The notes: a model not told the origin generated them from the sequence alone. Shown: positions 35,403 through 43,402, numbered from the stretch's first letter. The stretch: DNA of 64,000 nucleotides from an uncultured Pseudoalteromonas sp. (GCA_947493455.1 CANLRB010000001.1:248001-312000); one strand, 5' to 3'. Numbers and translations: made by a program.

Positions 35403-37016
35403 TTATTGGCCCATCCGCTTGCGTACTTTATGAGAGTGCCACATTGCTGGAATAATTACGAACGCAGCAATCAATGCAAGCAACCAATGAACTTCTTGCT
35501 CAAACAATACTAAGTGCGAGAGTTCTTGTGCTAACTGATTGTTGGTGTGCTTAGCAAATGCAACCGCCCCCACAGCGCCCTCTTTTGCAATGGCAAAGCC
35601 ACCGCTCAGAGCACTTTCCCAACCAAGCGATGACAACGAAGAATACGCTTTATAGCCAATTGCAGAGGCGCCAAATGCAAATATGCCAATTGCCAATGTA
35701 CCCGCACTTAATAAACCAAAGCCCACCGCACCGACTGTGACAACCCCAACTGATACAATGCCAACACTGATTGGCGCAATTGCAACGCCGCCCCAAGCAA
35801 ACAATAAGCCGTATGCGCGAGAGCCCGCTGCAACCCAACCGTAAGCGGGTTTATCGCCGTGTTCAGGCATGCCAAATTGCACATGAATAAGTGGCACACC
35901 AAACAGAGCCAACTTAGAAATATATTGTCGCTGTTTCGAATGCGGTAAATCGCAATTTTGAGTAAAGGCTTGCGGCTCAAAGATTCGTTCATGTGCGCGT
36001 AAGTTCGCCATTTCAGCGAATAGCGTTTTCACTAAGTACACATAAATCAACGCGGTAAATAGCACCAGCAGCTGTGACAGAATGGCAAAATGCGGTGCAT
36101 ACTGTGGGTTGTTACTCGCTAAATATTTAAACGCAAACATACCGATAATAAATATCAGAGCAAATAAAAAGAACAGTCCCACACTTTTTTTGGCCAAGTA
36201 GCGCTCTCGCTGTGTTCGAGATTGATCTAAGCTGGCTCTTAAACTAAAAAACGAGCCAATAACGCCTGAAAACACAGCTAAAAAAGTCACTAGCGTAGTA
36301 AGTTGGAAAAATGAACCTGTTTTAACAGCGCCCGCCCCAAGCGCAGTCGCCTTAACTGGCGGAGCAATGCCGCTAATTGACGTCATCACCACAATAGTAA
36401 ACGCGCTGCCCGGTTTGCTTTTTTGCAAGCCTTCTTCCACAAGCGTTGACATGGCTTCTTTTAACAACTTGCGGCCACGCGATAAACGCTGCTTAACGGT
36501 ACCTTTTGACAACTCAAGTTCGCTTGCCACGCGTTCAACACTTTGTTGTTCACGATAAAATAGCACTAAGGGTTCACGGTACTTAATATCAATTTCATCG
36601 AGCACTTTCCACATCAGAGTATGGTGCTGTTCGTCAATAACACGCCCTTCTAATTCATCACTTTGTTGTAAATCACAATGGGCTTCTGTGAGCTGTTCGG
36701 CATGCTTTGTTGGTTGAGTTTGCTGCTTACGGTGAAAATGACTTACTTTAAATCGTAGCATGCCACATAACCAGGCTTTAAGTTTTTCAGGATCATGCAA
36801 AGTATTTAGTTTTTTCCACGCCTCAACAAAGGTTTCCTGTGCCACGTCTTCACTGTGTTTGATATCACCAATAGCCGAGTACGCAAGAGAGCACAGCAAA
36901 TTTTGATACCGGGTCACTATTTGGCAAAATGCATCGCGATTACCGCCCAGTGAATACATCACCAAGTTTGCATCGCTCGCATCAGTCATACTTATTTGCT
37001 TGTTAAATATACGCAT
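35403..37016 (-). CDS. ECF sigma factor fused to a multi-pass membrane domain
   Basis: Residues of the first 190 or so are an ECF sigma: region 2 (LAYSAIGDIKHSEDVAQETF, EKLKAWLCGMLRFKVSHF) and region 4 (DIKYREPLVLFYREQQ, ASELELSKGTVKQRLSRG). Then come three membrane helices (for example VGLFFLFALIFIIGMFAFKY), a Gly/Ala/Val-rich stretch of short GxxxG-type repeats (APISVGIVSVGVVTVGAVGF, LLSAGTLAIGIFAFGASAIG) and a last helix. The sigma would be tethered to the membrane and may carry its own anti-sigma function. The open frame starts at 37076, upstream of the proposed promoter, so I chose ATG 37016; ATG 36989 is also possible. Confidence 0.8.
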   Translation of the reverse strand: MRIFNKQISMTDASDANLVMYSLGGNRDAFCQIVTRYQNLLCSLAYSAIGDIKHSEDVAQETFVEAWKKLNTLHDPEKLKAWLCGMLRFKVSHFHRKQQTQPTKHAEQLTEAHCDLQQSDELEGRVIDEQHHTLMWKVLDEIDIKYREPLVLFYREQQSVERVASELELSKGTVKQRLSRGRKLLKEAMSTLVEEGLQKSKPGSAFTIVVMTSISGIAPPVKATALGAGAVKTGSFFQLTTLVTFLAVFSGVIGSFFSLRASLDQSRTQRERYLAKKSVGLFFLFALIFIIGMFAFKYLASNNPQYAPHFAILSQLLVLFTALIYVYLVKTLFAEMANLRAHERIFEPQAFTQNCDLPHSKQRQYISKLALFGVPLIHVQFGMPEHGDKPAYGWVAAGSRAYGLLFAWGGVAIAPISVGIVSVGVVTVGAVGFGLLSAGTLAIGIFAFGASAIGYKAYSSLSSLGWESALSGGFAIAKEGAVGAVAFAKHTNNQLAQELSHLVLFEQEVHWLLALIAAFVIIPAMWHSHKVRKRMGQ

Positions 37017-37041
37017 AAACTCTGTTTTCTTTGCTCTCAAT

Positions 37042-37075
37042 CTTATTGAGTGCCGCTTTAGTAAAAAAGGTGACA
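37042..37075 (-). promoter_or_regulatory. proposed self-recognised promoter of the fused sigma gene
   Basis: Read leftwards: TGTCACCT with GTCACC at 37074-37069, 14 bases, then GGCACT at 37054-37049 followed by CAA. The same two blocks with the same 14-base spacing occur in the opposite direction in front of the divergent gene. This is the pattern expected of an autoregulated ECF promoter pair. Confidence 0.6.
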
Positions 37076-37119
37076 CTTTTTTTTAAAATTTTTATTTTAT
37101 TTTTTTATTTAAAAAATTT

Positions 37120-37149
37120 TGTCACCTCTGTCTCTGTGCCGGCACTTAA
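37120..37149 (+). promoter_or_regulatory. proposed ECF promoter of the CIA30-like gene
   Basis: TGTCACCT (37120-37127; GTCACC 37121-37126), 14 bases from GTCACC to GGCACT (37141-37146), then TAA. It matches the leftward copy at 37049-37074 in both blocks and spacing. The start codon follows about 55 bp downstream. Confidence 0.6.
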
Positions 37150-37202
37150 AGAGTAACCCTGTGGCAATGCCACATAAATTTAACCAACAGAGATTAACTA
37201 TT

Positions 37203-37793
37203 ATGACATACCTCATACCAGCAACCTTAAAAGCAATTTCAATCGCCACCCTTTTTGTTTTATCAAGTGTATCAGTATCTGCGCACGCAAAAACAATCAT
37301 CGACGATTTTAGTGACAAGCAAAATACATTATTTGGCACACCGCGCATGTCACTTACCGATGTCAGCGCAGGCGGTAAAACGAGCGCAAACACCCTCGTT
37401 GAAAACGGCGTAATTAAAGTCACCGGCGATATATTTCCTGCCCGCGGCCAACCCGGTTGGTCCAGCCTCGTTTTGCCATTAGCAGCACAAGGACAAATGC
37501 ATGACGCAAGCCAACACTCGGGTATCAAACTAATGGTAAAAGTAAACCAAGGTAGCCTTTCACTCTCAGCCAATAGTGCCGAGGTCACTAATTTCGACTA
37601 CCACGCCGCACAAGTATTTGTAAAAGCCGACGGTCAATTTCATGAAGTAAATATCCCATTCAATTCAATGAAACGCATGTGGTCAAAGCAAACCCCATTA
37701 AAGCCGCAAACGCTCAATAGCTTAAGCATTGTTGCTTACAGCTTACAAAAAGCAAGTTACGACTTTGAGCTCCGTAACGTCAGCTTTTATTAA
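37203..37793 (+). CDS. secreted CIA30-like (complex I intermediate-associated 30 type) domain protein
   Basis: The protein has 196 residues from the ATG at 37203. Earlier in-frame ATGs (from 37119) overlap the proposed promoter and lack a signal sequence. The leader is LKAISIATLFVLSSVSVSAHA. The beta-sandwich IIDDFSDKQNTLFGTP, HSGIKLMVKVNQGSLSLSAN, YHAAQVFVKADGQFHEVNIPF fits the CIA30/galactose-binding-like fold. In bacteria such proteins are exported and uncharacterised. It is divergent from the fused sigma gene and shares its promoter motif, so it is the best candidate target. Confidence 0.72.
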   Translation: MTYLIPATLKAISIATLFVLSSVSVSAHAKTIIDDFSDKQNTLFGTPRMSLTDVSAGGKTSANTLVENGVIKVTGDIFPARGQPGWSSLVLPLAAQGQMHDASQHSGIKLMVKVNQGSLSLSANSAEVTNFDYHAAQVFVKADGQFHEVNIPFNSMKRMWSKQTPLKPQTLNSLSIVAYSLQKASYDFELRNVSFY

Positions 37794-37810
37794 AAATCAT
37801 CTTTCTCAGC

Positions 37811-37835
37811 GCCGAGCAAATGCGTTTTGCTCGGC
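37811..37835 (+). terminator. hairpin between the CIA30-like and acyltransferase genes
   Basis: A 10-bp perfect stem (GCCGAGCAAA / TTTGCTCGGC) with a 5-nt loop, 17 bp after the CIA30-like stop. No T-run follows, so it may be a processing or attenuation hairpin. Confidence 0.5.
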
Positions 37836-37864
37836 CCATACTAACTTAACGGAGCCGTCAACAG

Positions 37865-39085
37865 ATGCAACTTTGCAACGAAACTCGATATGACTACTTA
37901 GATAGCGTACGCGCTTTCTCCTTAATTCTCGGCGTGGTATACCATGCTAGTTTGTCATTTTTTCCTATTTACATTGGCTGGGCAGTGATGGATATGACAA
38001 CCAGCGAGCTCGTCGGTCCATTTATGTTTGTTAGTCATTCATTCCGCTTGCCGTTATTTTTTATGCTCGCCGGATTTTTCAGCTATATGGTGCTCGCCAA
38101 AACAAATGTGCTCAGTTTTTTAACGTCGCGGTTTTTACGACTTGCAGTGCCGTTCGTCATTGGCTGGTTGTTGTTACGCCCGTTTCTTATTTCCGGCTGG
38201 ACCCTCGGCGCCGAAAGCATGCGCGGCGACGCAAATATTTTGAATGGTCTATTAACTGGATTTACAACACTATTTTCAGACTCTTATAGTCTATTTACTG
38301 GCACCCATCTATGGTTTTTATATTACTTGATACTCATTACCCTACTCATTTTAGCCTTGTTCATTGTGTTTAAACGTGTCGTCATCCAGTTTTCAACTTT
38401 ATCTCAATCATTAAATCGATTTATTGATTGGTTGTGTGGCTCACCGTTTGCAGTCGTTGTTTTAGCTTTGATCACGTCTTTACCACTTTGGTTTATGAAT
38501 AATTGGGGCATAGATACACCCGATAAATCATTACAACCTCACCTCCCCGTGCTGACGCTTTACGCAACTTTCTTTTTATTTGGCTGGCTGGTACAGCAAA
38601 AGCCAGAACGCATAAATCGCTTTGCGCAGTTTAGCTTTTTGAAGGTTGCAATATGTATAGTAAGCGCAATTTTAGGGCTCAGTTTAGTTGGCTTTGATTC
38701 ACAAAAAGCACACCCTGACTACATCTTGTTTAAAGCCCTGTTTACCTATTGCTATGCACTTATGATGTGGACTCTCGTAAGCCTTGTCATCTGCTTTTTT
38801 AAGTACTGCTTAAATAGACAAAGTCGCATTATTCGCTATCTTGCCGATGCTGCTTATTGGATTTACTTAGTGCACCTACCCATTGTCGTCATGATGCAAA
38901 TTGCGGTAGCCGAACTCACATTACATTGGTCAATTAAGCTTGGCCTTATTTGCATGGTAACGCTTGCTATCTCACTGGTGCTCTACGAATTAGTCGTGCG
39001 CAATACCATTATTGGCCAAATCCTTAACGGTAAACGAAAAGCACGCTTTTTTGCCAAACCTAAGCCGCAGTTGCCCGCGACGTAA
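37865..39085 (+). CDS. acyltransferase-3 family membrane protein (OpgC/MdoC-like)
   Basis: The protein has 406 residues and about ten hydrophobic helices. The N-terminus RYDYLDSVRAFSLILGVVYH contains the family R/D and the active-site-type His; FRLPLFFMLAGFFSYMVL is the second family block. This group contains OpgC (succinylation of periplasmic glucans) and many O-acetyltransferases for surface sugars. The acceptor is unknown. It follows the CIA30-like gene by about 70 bp with a hairpin between. Confidence 0.85.
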   Translation: MQLCNETRYDYLDSVRAFSLILGVVYHASLSFFPIYIGWAVMDMTTSELVGPFMFVSHSFRLPLFFMLAGFFSYMVLAKTNVLSFLTSRFLRLAVPFVIGWLLLRPFLISGWTLGAESMRGDANILNGLLTGFTTLFSDSYSLFTGTHLWFLYYLILITLLILALFIVFKRVVIQFSTLSQSLNRFIDWLCGSPFAVVVLALITSLPLWFMNNWGIDTPDKSLQPHLPVLTLYATFFLFGWLVQQKPERINRFAQFSFLKVAICIVSAILGLSLVGFDSQKAHPDYILFKALFTYCYALMMWTLVSLVICFFKYCLNRQSRIIRYLADAAYWIYLVHLPIVVMMQIAVAELTLHWSIKLGLICMVTLAISLVLYELVVRNTIIGQILNGKRKARFFAKPKPQLPAT

Positions 39086-39173
39086 ACTAAGTTAATGTAG
39101 GTAAGCTGTTGAACTAGATGATTTAGTTAGGTATTGTTTGGCAACACACGCCGCACTCTATAAGGAACATAAT

Positions 39174-39902
39174 ATGGCAAATAAAGAACATTCCCTGGTT
39201 GGTATTGTGAGCGCATTATTAATTGGTGGCGGGATTGCTCTAGGCGGTTTTTTTATTAGCGAAACCCTGTATAAATCGCGTGTGGCACTCAATACTGCCG
39301 ACGTTAAAGGCCTAGCCGAGCGCCGCGTTGTGTCAAACAAAGCCTATTGGTCGGTGACATACAGTGTAAGTGGTTCAAATAGCGCAGACGTGCCTAATTT
39401 GTATAAAGCCTCTGAAGCCGACCAACAAACAATCATCAATTTATTAAAAGAAAGTGGCTTTAGCGACACTGAAATCAAACCGGGTATTTTAAATTATCGC
39501 AAAAAAGAATATCGCGATGAAAACCAAAAGCTGGTTGAACAAAACCATATTCTGGTAGGCCAAATTGACATCGAAACAGAGCAAGTTCATTTAGTGTCAA
39601 AAGTGCGTGCCAAGCTCAATACGCTTATCGCAAAAGGCCTAAACATTACCAATAATGAGCCAGCCTATTACTTCACTAAGCTTAATGAAATAAAACCAGC
39701 CATGCTAAAAGAAGCAACCAAAAACGCGCGCTTAGCTGCCAATGAATTTGCTGAAAATGCAGGTGTTGCTGTTGGCGGCATACGTAATGCGCGCCAAGGC
39801 GGTTTTGTAATTCGCGACGTGGGCACAAACTATGGCGATACGCGTAAAATTGAAAAAGAAGTCCGCGTTGTCACCAATGTCACCTTTTTACTAACCGAGT
39901 AG
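39174..39902 (+). CDS. SIMPL (DUF541) domain periplasmic protein
   Basis: The protein has 242 residues from the ATG at 39174, preceded by AAGGAAC; the frame opens 12 codons earlier. A leader/anchor helix (LVGIVSALLIGGGIALGGFF) precedes the SIMPL domain: VKGLAERRVVSNKAYWSVTY, LLKESGFSDTEIKPGIL, and the C-terminal AGVAVGGIRNARQGGF. SIMPL proteins form periplasmic oligomers, and E. coli YggE is linked to oxidative stress. The exact role here is unknown. Confidence 0.88.
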   Translation: MANKEHSLVGIVSALLIGGGIALGGFFISETLYKSRVALNTADVKGLAERRVVSNKAYWSVTYSVSGSNSADVPNLYKASEADQQTIINLLKESGFSDTEIKPGILNYRKKEYRDENQKLVEQNHILVGQIDIETEQVHLVSKVRAKLNTLIAKGLNITNNEPAYYFTKLNEIKPAMLKEATKNARLAANEFAENAGVAVGGIRNARQGGFVIRDVGTNYGDTRKIEKEVRVVTNVTFLLTE

Positions 39903-39968
39903 CGTAGTGAGACAATAACAATTTTAAACCACCATACATAAAATTAACTTGTTTCGCACTCGCTTAGA

Positions 39969-40412
39969 TTACTGAGGCCTGACTTGAATAATTTCAACAT
40001 TGCTAAATTTTGATGTTGTTGGGTTCTCACTTAGTACAAATTCAATAGCAACATAGTTATTGCGAACTTTGTGATTCGATTTGGTATACGCCCACTTTTG
40101 CAAACCCAAAATAGCGGTCGCGTCAAAAAGCCCATCATGATCCGCGGCAACCACTTCAATATCAGAAACATTGCCATCACGCTCAATACTAAAATTAAGT
40201 AATACGGCGCCCTCGATTTTGTTTTTAATCGCGTATTTAGGGTAAATAGGTAACGCCCGTTTAACAACTTGCGGTTCAATTTGTTTATTATGACTTTTCG
40301 GCTCAGCTAGGCTTTGCAGTGGCGCGACGATGATGATGCAAAGCACTATCGGCAAGAACATTTTTACAATCGAGAAACAGCGAGCTGACACTTTATATGT
40401 TATTAATTCCAT
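39969..40412 (-). CDS. short TonB C-terminal-domain protein under BlaI-type boxes
   Basis: The protein has 147 residues: a leader/anchor helix (MFLPIVLCIIIVAPLQSLA) and then a TonB C-terminal domain (VVKRALPIYPKYAIKNKIEG, AVLLNFSIERDGNVSDIEVV, LFDATAILGLQKWAY). There is no Pro-rich spacer, so it cannot span the periplasm like true TonB. Short TonB-domain proteins of this kind often accompany BlaI repressors and M56 peptidases. Two MecI/BlaI-like boxes lie 107 and 131 bp upstream of the ATG. The partner regulator is not adjacent. Confidence 0.82.
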   Translation of the reverse strand: MELITYKVSARCFSIVKMFLPIVLCIIIVAPLQSLAEPKSHNKQIEPQVVKRALPIYPKYAIKNKIEGAVLLNFSIERDGNVSDIEVVAADHDGLFDATAILGLQKWAYTKSNHKVRNNYVAIEFVLSENPTTSKFSNVEIIQVRPQ

Positions 40413-40518
40413 TATATTTATCCTATCTCTTTATACATAACTAGTTGTTGTCACTTTGCGTTAGTTACTACCAAATACAAATGGCGAACGGTAAGATAAA
40501 ACGACAAAAACACAACAA

Positions 40519-40532
40519 ATTACAAGTGTAAT
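40519..40532. promoter_or_regulatory. BlaI/MecI-type operator box 1
   Basis: ATTACAAGTGTAAT: perfect 6-bp arms with a 2-bp centre. The TACA-N2-TGTA core matches known BlaI/MecI operators. A second box follows with centres 24 bp apart. Confidence 0.6.
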
Positions 40533-40542
40533 CATAATAAAT

Positions 40543-40556
40543 ATTACAAATGTAAT
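40543..40556. promoter_or_regulatory. BlaI/MecI-type operator box 2
   Basis: ATTACAAATGTAAT: same arms as box 1, differing only in the central base pair. Two boxes on nearly the same helix face would allow cooperative binding by a BlaI dimer pair. Confidence 0.6.
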
Positions 40557-40761
40557 CAACCGAGTCAAGATTTTGCTATATTAGTTAATGGAAACTTCTA
40601 CTTATTAACTGTTTCATTTGTTGGGGAAGTTACATCTGCGTTTTTTTTAAATAAAAAAAGATCGGTGAACAGCGCGTCAAATACAGTGACAAATTTTTAG
40701 GGGAAAAATTTGAACAGCGAAGCTGGGCCGCGGGCTAAAACCCAAAGACGGGTTTTATAAA

Positions 40762-40893
40762 ATAAGGCGTATCAACCAAACTGACTTGTTTACTGCGTGC
40801 AGTTGCTGCAACCAAACCTATTTTAGGAACAGATGATTAAATGCACGTAGTCTAGATTTATCATCTGTTCAAATATGGTTGGGTGTCATCTTC
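40762..40893 (-). pseudogene. remnant of the 5' end of a REP-associated transposase unit
   Basis: This stretch repeats the start of the intact unit (43355-43484): the core AAACTGACTTGTTTACTGCG differs by one base. On the minus strand it still reads ATARSKQVSLVDTPYF, the first codons of the transposase, but the ATG is lost and the frame ends at once. The REP-like hairpin in its leader (arms 40827-40837 GAACAGATGAT and 40860-40870) is better preserved than in the intact copy. Confidence 0.8.
40827..40870. repeat. REP-like palindrome in the transposase remnant
   Basis: 11-bp perfect arms (GAACAGATGAT / ATCATCTGTTC) around a 22-nt spacer. Followed by AAATATGGTTGGGTGTCA, which is also present next to the intact transposase gene. 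Confidence 0.7.
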
Positions 40894-41008
40894 AATTCTA
40901 AGTGTAATGACAACCAGGCGAATGTCGATAAAATCCGAATTGCCGACAATGATTCATGATAAGCACCCAAGCTTGTAATATCACTAAATCGGTGCATTTT
41001 TTGTGAGG

Positions 41009-41992
41009 CTATTTAAATGCTTTTAAATAGTCATTAAATTGCGATTGCAACTGAGCAACACTCTTTATCTTAAATCGCTTCGCTAATGACTCATCAATTT
41101 TCATTCCCTTTATGATATCTTTAGCAATATCACCTAGTGCCCCATTACCGAATTTTTCTCGTAAGAATTGATTAAAATATTCCGATTGCGTGTAGTAATG
41201 AAGATCCTCACCTACCTCAATATCTGGCATTTCTTCTTCACTGAAGGTAAACACCATATCGTCAGAGCCAGTTTCATTCATTTGCTGCGTAATCTTCGAC
41301 TTAATATCTGCAAATACAGGGTGTTCCATATCGAAGTATTTTCTCATGGCGATAGGCTGATAGTTACTCTCGCTAATTCTTTGCTTTTTCAAATCGATGT
41401 TTTCACACATGACTGCCACACTTTCATCTAACCAATCAGGTAGTTGTGGGTGGCCGTATGATGGCATTCCATTGGCGTTGGCGCTAGGATTTAGCCCATT
41501 GCTTTTAGCATAATCGATCAACCAAACATGACAAGATTCATGTCGCATTAGATTCTCGATTAAAGACTCGTTTGACAGTTTTTTTGAACCACTCAACGCC
41601 CCAATAGGCAACACTAATGGCCTATTAAACTTGCTTTGATCAACACGTAAAGCGTCTTGTGGTTGATCAACTAACACAATATCTATCGAACGCGCCTCAC
41701 CAACGCTCGATTCAAATACCCCATAAGCTTCCTCAAGTGTCTTGCCCCATTTAGGATCGCTTTTCGATGTGGTGTTATATAAGGTAAAGCCTCGTCCCTG
41801 TGCGATTTTAGTAACTTCTAATGATTTGAGATTTTGCCCCGCTTTCATCGCCTCAAGTTGCTTTTGCAATTGTTTCTTGAGTTCACTATTGTCTGAATTC
41901 GCCATCGCAGATTGAACAACGCCAACGCTAAGCGTAGAAGCGATAGATAAACCAATCAATAACTTGCGCCCTGAAGTGAGTGTGTTTAGCAT
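41009..41992 (-). CDS. secreted HExxH metallopeptidase (peptidase MA-like)
   Basis: The protein has 327 residues with a leader (LLIGLSIASTLSVGVVQSAMA). The zinc site is MRHESCHVW (H151, E152, H155), and the third ligand is probably E190 in LPDWLDESVA, giving the gluzincin/peptidase-MA pattern HExxH...WLxE. The rest (FTLYNTTSKSDPKWG, ARSIDIVLVDQ, EYFNQFLREKFG) fits that superfamily, but I know no characterised close relative. It stands alone between two copies of a REP-transposase sequence. A 14-bp palindrome lies about 105 bp upstream (42097-42110). Confidence 0.75.
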   Translation of the reverse strand: MLNTLTSGRKLLIGLSIASTLSVGVVQSAMANSDNSELKKQLQKQLEAMKAGQNLKSLEVTKIAQGRGFTLYNTTSKSDPKWGKTLEEAYGVFESSVGEARSIDIVLVDQPQDALRVDQSKFNRPLVLPIGALSGSKKLSNESLIENLMRHESCHVWLIDYAKSNGLNPSANANGMPSYGHPQLPDWLDESVAVMCENIDLKKQRISESNYQPIAMRKYFDMEHPVFADIKSKITQQMNETGSDDMVFTFSEEEMPDIEVGEDLHYYTQSEYFNQFLREKFGNGALGDIAKDIIKGMKIDESLAKRFKIKSVAQLQSQFNDYLKAFK

Positions 41993-42096
41993 ATTTTTTT
42001 CCTAATCAGTTTTTAATAAACTAGCTAAACACAAATTATGCCAAACTTTATATCATTGATTTATTGGGCATTTAGATAATTTCTCTGATGAGTGAC

Positions 42097-42110
42097 TCCT
42101 CATATGAGGA
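42097..42110. promoter_or_regulatory. 14-bp perfect palindrome upstream of the metallopeptidase gene
   Basis: TCCTCATATGAGGA, about 105 bp before the start codon; a possible operator. No regulator is adjacent. Confidence 0.4.
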
Positions 42111-42364
42111 TATTAATTAATATAAAATGCCGATTTGAGGGTATTCATAATCATAATAACCAGAGCACGCGTAAGCTAACCGTGACATATATGTCATCTT
42201 TAATTCTTTCCCAACTTTAAATTACTTTATTTAGCCTAGCAAAACCAACTCAAACACCTAATTACTCTCGATTATCTAAAAATTAGAATTCAAAGGGTCA
42301 TTTATCTAAATTAAATATACTTATTACTTTAATATTAATAAGTAAAACCGAATTAAACGCACAA

Positions 42365-42392
42365 AAAAGTCTCGCTATGTGGCGTGACTTTT
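42365..42392. repeat. hairpin at the 3' flank of the REP-associated transposase
   Basis: AAAAGTC-T-CGC pairs with GCG-T-GACTTTT around a 6-nt loop, with a single T-T mismatch. Placed 36 bp after the transposase stop, it may be the terminator of that gene or its right-hand REP-type palindrome. Confidence 0.55.
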
Positions 42393-42427
42393 GTTTGGTA
42401 TTGGTGATTTTGTGGGGTAATGATTAA

Positions 42428-43402
42428 CTAAGCGAGTAGTCTCTCACAATTCGCTAGGTTTGGCCTTCGTTTTAGTTCGAGGTGTTCTTTATAAGATTGT
42501 AGCGATTCCGAGTGGCCGACTGCGCCATGAAAGACTTTCGTGAATTTAGTTGTCAATCTTAACCAGTTTTCGGGTTCAATGTTTAATCGCGTTAAAATCG
42601 GTTGCTCGGAGTTGTTTATATAGCCGCGTTTGTCTTCACGTATACAGCGCCCTGTGAGTTCAACGAGTTCTAGGTATGATTGCAATTCAAATGGCAGCCC
42701 TTTTGGCATGTGCTTTTTGGGGTGACCAACAAAACGAGCGAGTTTCTTTGGTTGTTTACCCTCTTTTGCTGACTGAATTCGCTTTTTAACACTGGTGAAG
42801 TCTGATGATTCAGGTGTCGCAGCCATTTTTGCGCGTATTGGGTTTAGGTCTACATAGGCTAAACATGCAGCCAATGCGGCGGTATCCAGTAACGCCTGAG
42901 ACTTGAAGCGACCTTCCCAGAACCGGCCAGTACAACCGTCTTCTTTATTTGCTTGGCGCGCGATACTTTCATTTAACGTACGCATAAACCAACTAATACT
43001 GTACAGGCGTTTTCTATATTCTTTTATTGTGAGTTCAAGAGATTCTTGCTCTGCTGCGTCAAGCTTGTCACCTCGTATAAATTTATGGGTAACTAACGTA
43101 CCTTTAAAGCCTTTATGCCAACGTAGTACAATTGCTTTATCATTGAGTCGTTTCACTTTTTTAGTATCTACATGCAACACAATATGCGTGTGATTACTCA
43201 TCACTGCATATGCACACACGTCAATACAAAACACTTTAGTCAGGGCTAATAACTTAGATTCAACCCATTCACGGCGATGTTCATAGCTTTTGCCTGTTAC
43301 ACTATCTTCGCCACACAAAAATGCTCGGCGAACACAGCGTGAAATACAGTGATAATAAGGTGTATCAACCAAACTCACTTGTTTACTGCGTGCAGTGGCC
43401 AT
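42428..43402 (-). CDS. REP-associated tyrosine transposase (IS200/Y1 superfamily)
   Basis: The protein has 324 residues from ATG 43402; the frame opens eight codons earlier. The Y1 HUH fold is seen in YYHCISRCVRRAFLCGED, the HUH motif in YAVMSNHTHIVLHVD, and the catalytic Tyr region around YSISWFMRTLNESIARQAN with GRFWEGRFKSQALLD and CLAYVDLNPIRA. All these blocks are intact, so it may be active. It sits next to an RHS fragment that is cut exactly at its left-hand repeat, and its 5' unit is repeated as a remnant 2.6 kb away. Such proteins move or maintain REP palindromes. Confidence 0.9.
   Translation of the reverse strand: MATARSKQVSLVDTPYYHCISRCVRRAFLCGEDSVTGKSYEHRREWVESKLLALTKVFCIDVCAYAVMSNHTHIVLHVDTKKVKRLNDKAIVLRWHKGFKGTLVTHKFIRGDKLDAAEQESLELTIKEYRKRLYSISWFMRTLNESIARQANKEDGCTGRFWEGRFKSQALLDTAALAACLAYVDLNPIRAKMAATPESSDFTSVKKRIQSAKEGKQPKKLARFVGHPKKHMPKGLPFELQSYLELVELTGRCIREDKRGYINNSEQPILTRLNIEPENWLRLTTKFTKVFHGAVGHSESLQSYKEHLELKRRPNLANCERLLA

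Larger units (their letters stand above)
40413..41008. other. 596-bp intergenic region with BlaI-type boxes and transposase debris
   Basis: No intact gene. It holds the promoter side of the TonB-like gene with two BlaI-like boxes, a hairpin with arms TAAAACCC / GGGTTTTA (40736-40757), and a decayed copy of the 5' end of the REP-associated transposase (40762-40893). Confidence 0.7.
41993..42427. other. 435-bp AT-rich gene-free region rich in palindromes
   Basis: It holds the upstream region of the metallopeptidase gene and the 3' flank of the transposase. Perfect or near-perfect palindromes: TCCTCATATGAGGA (42097-42110), TGACATATATGTCA (42183-42196), TACTTATTA / TAATAAGTA (42318-42344) and the hairpin at 42365-42392. 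No open frame of note. Confidence 0.65.

Noticed and set aside
40519-40556. Boxes as targets of the BlaI-type protein at 60635
   Set aside because: That gene lies 20 kb away and the palindrome at its own promoter has a different core, so the link is unsupported.
40762-40893. A second functional transposase gene
   Set aside because: Only the first 16 or so codons remain and the start codon is lost.
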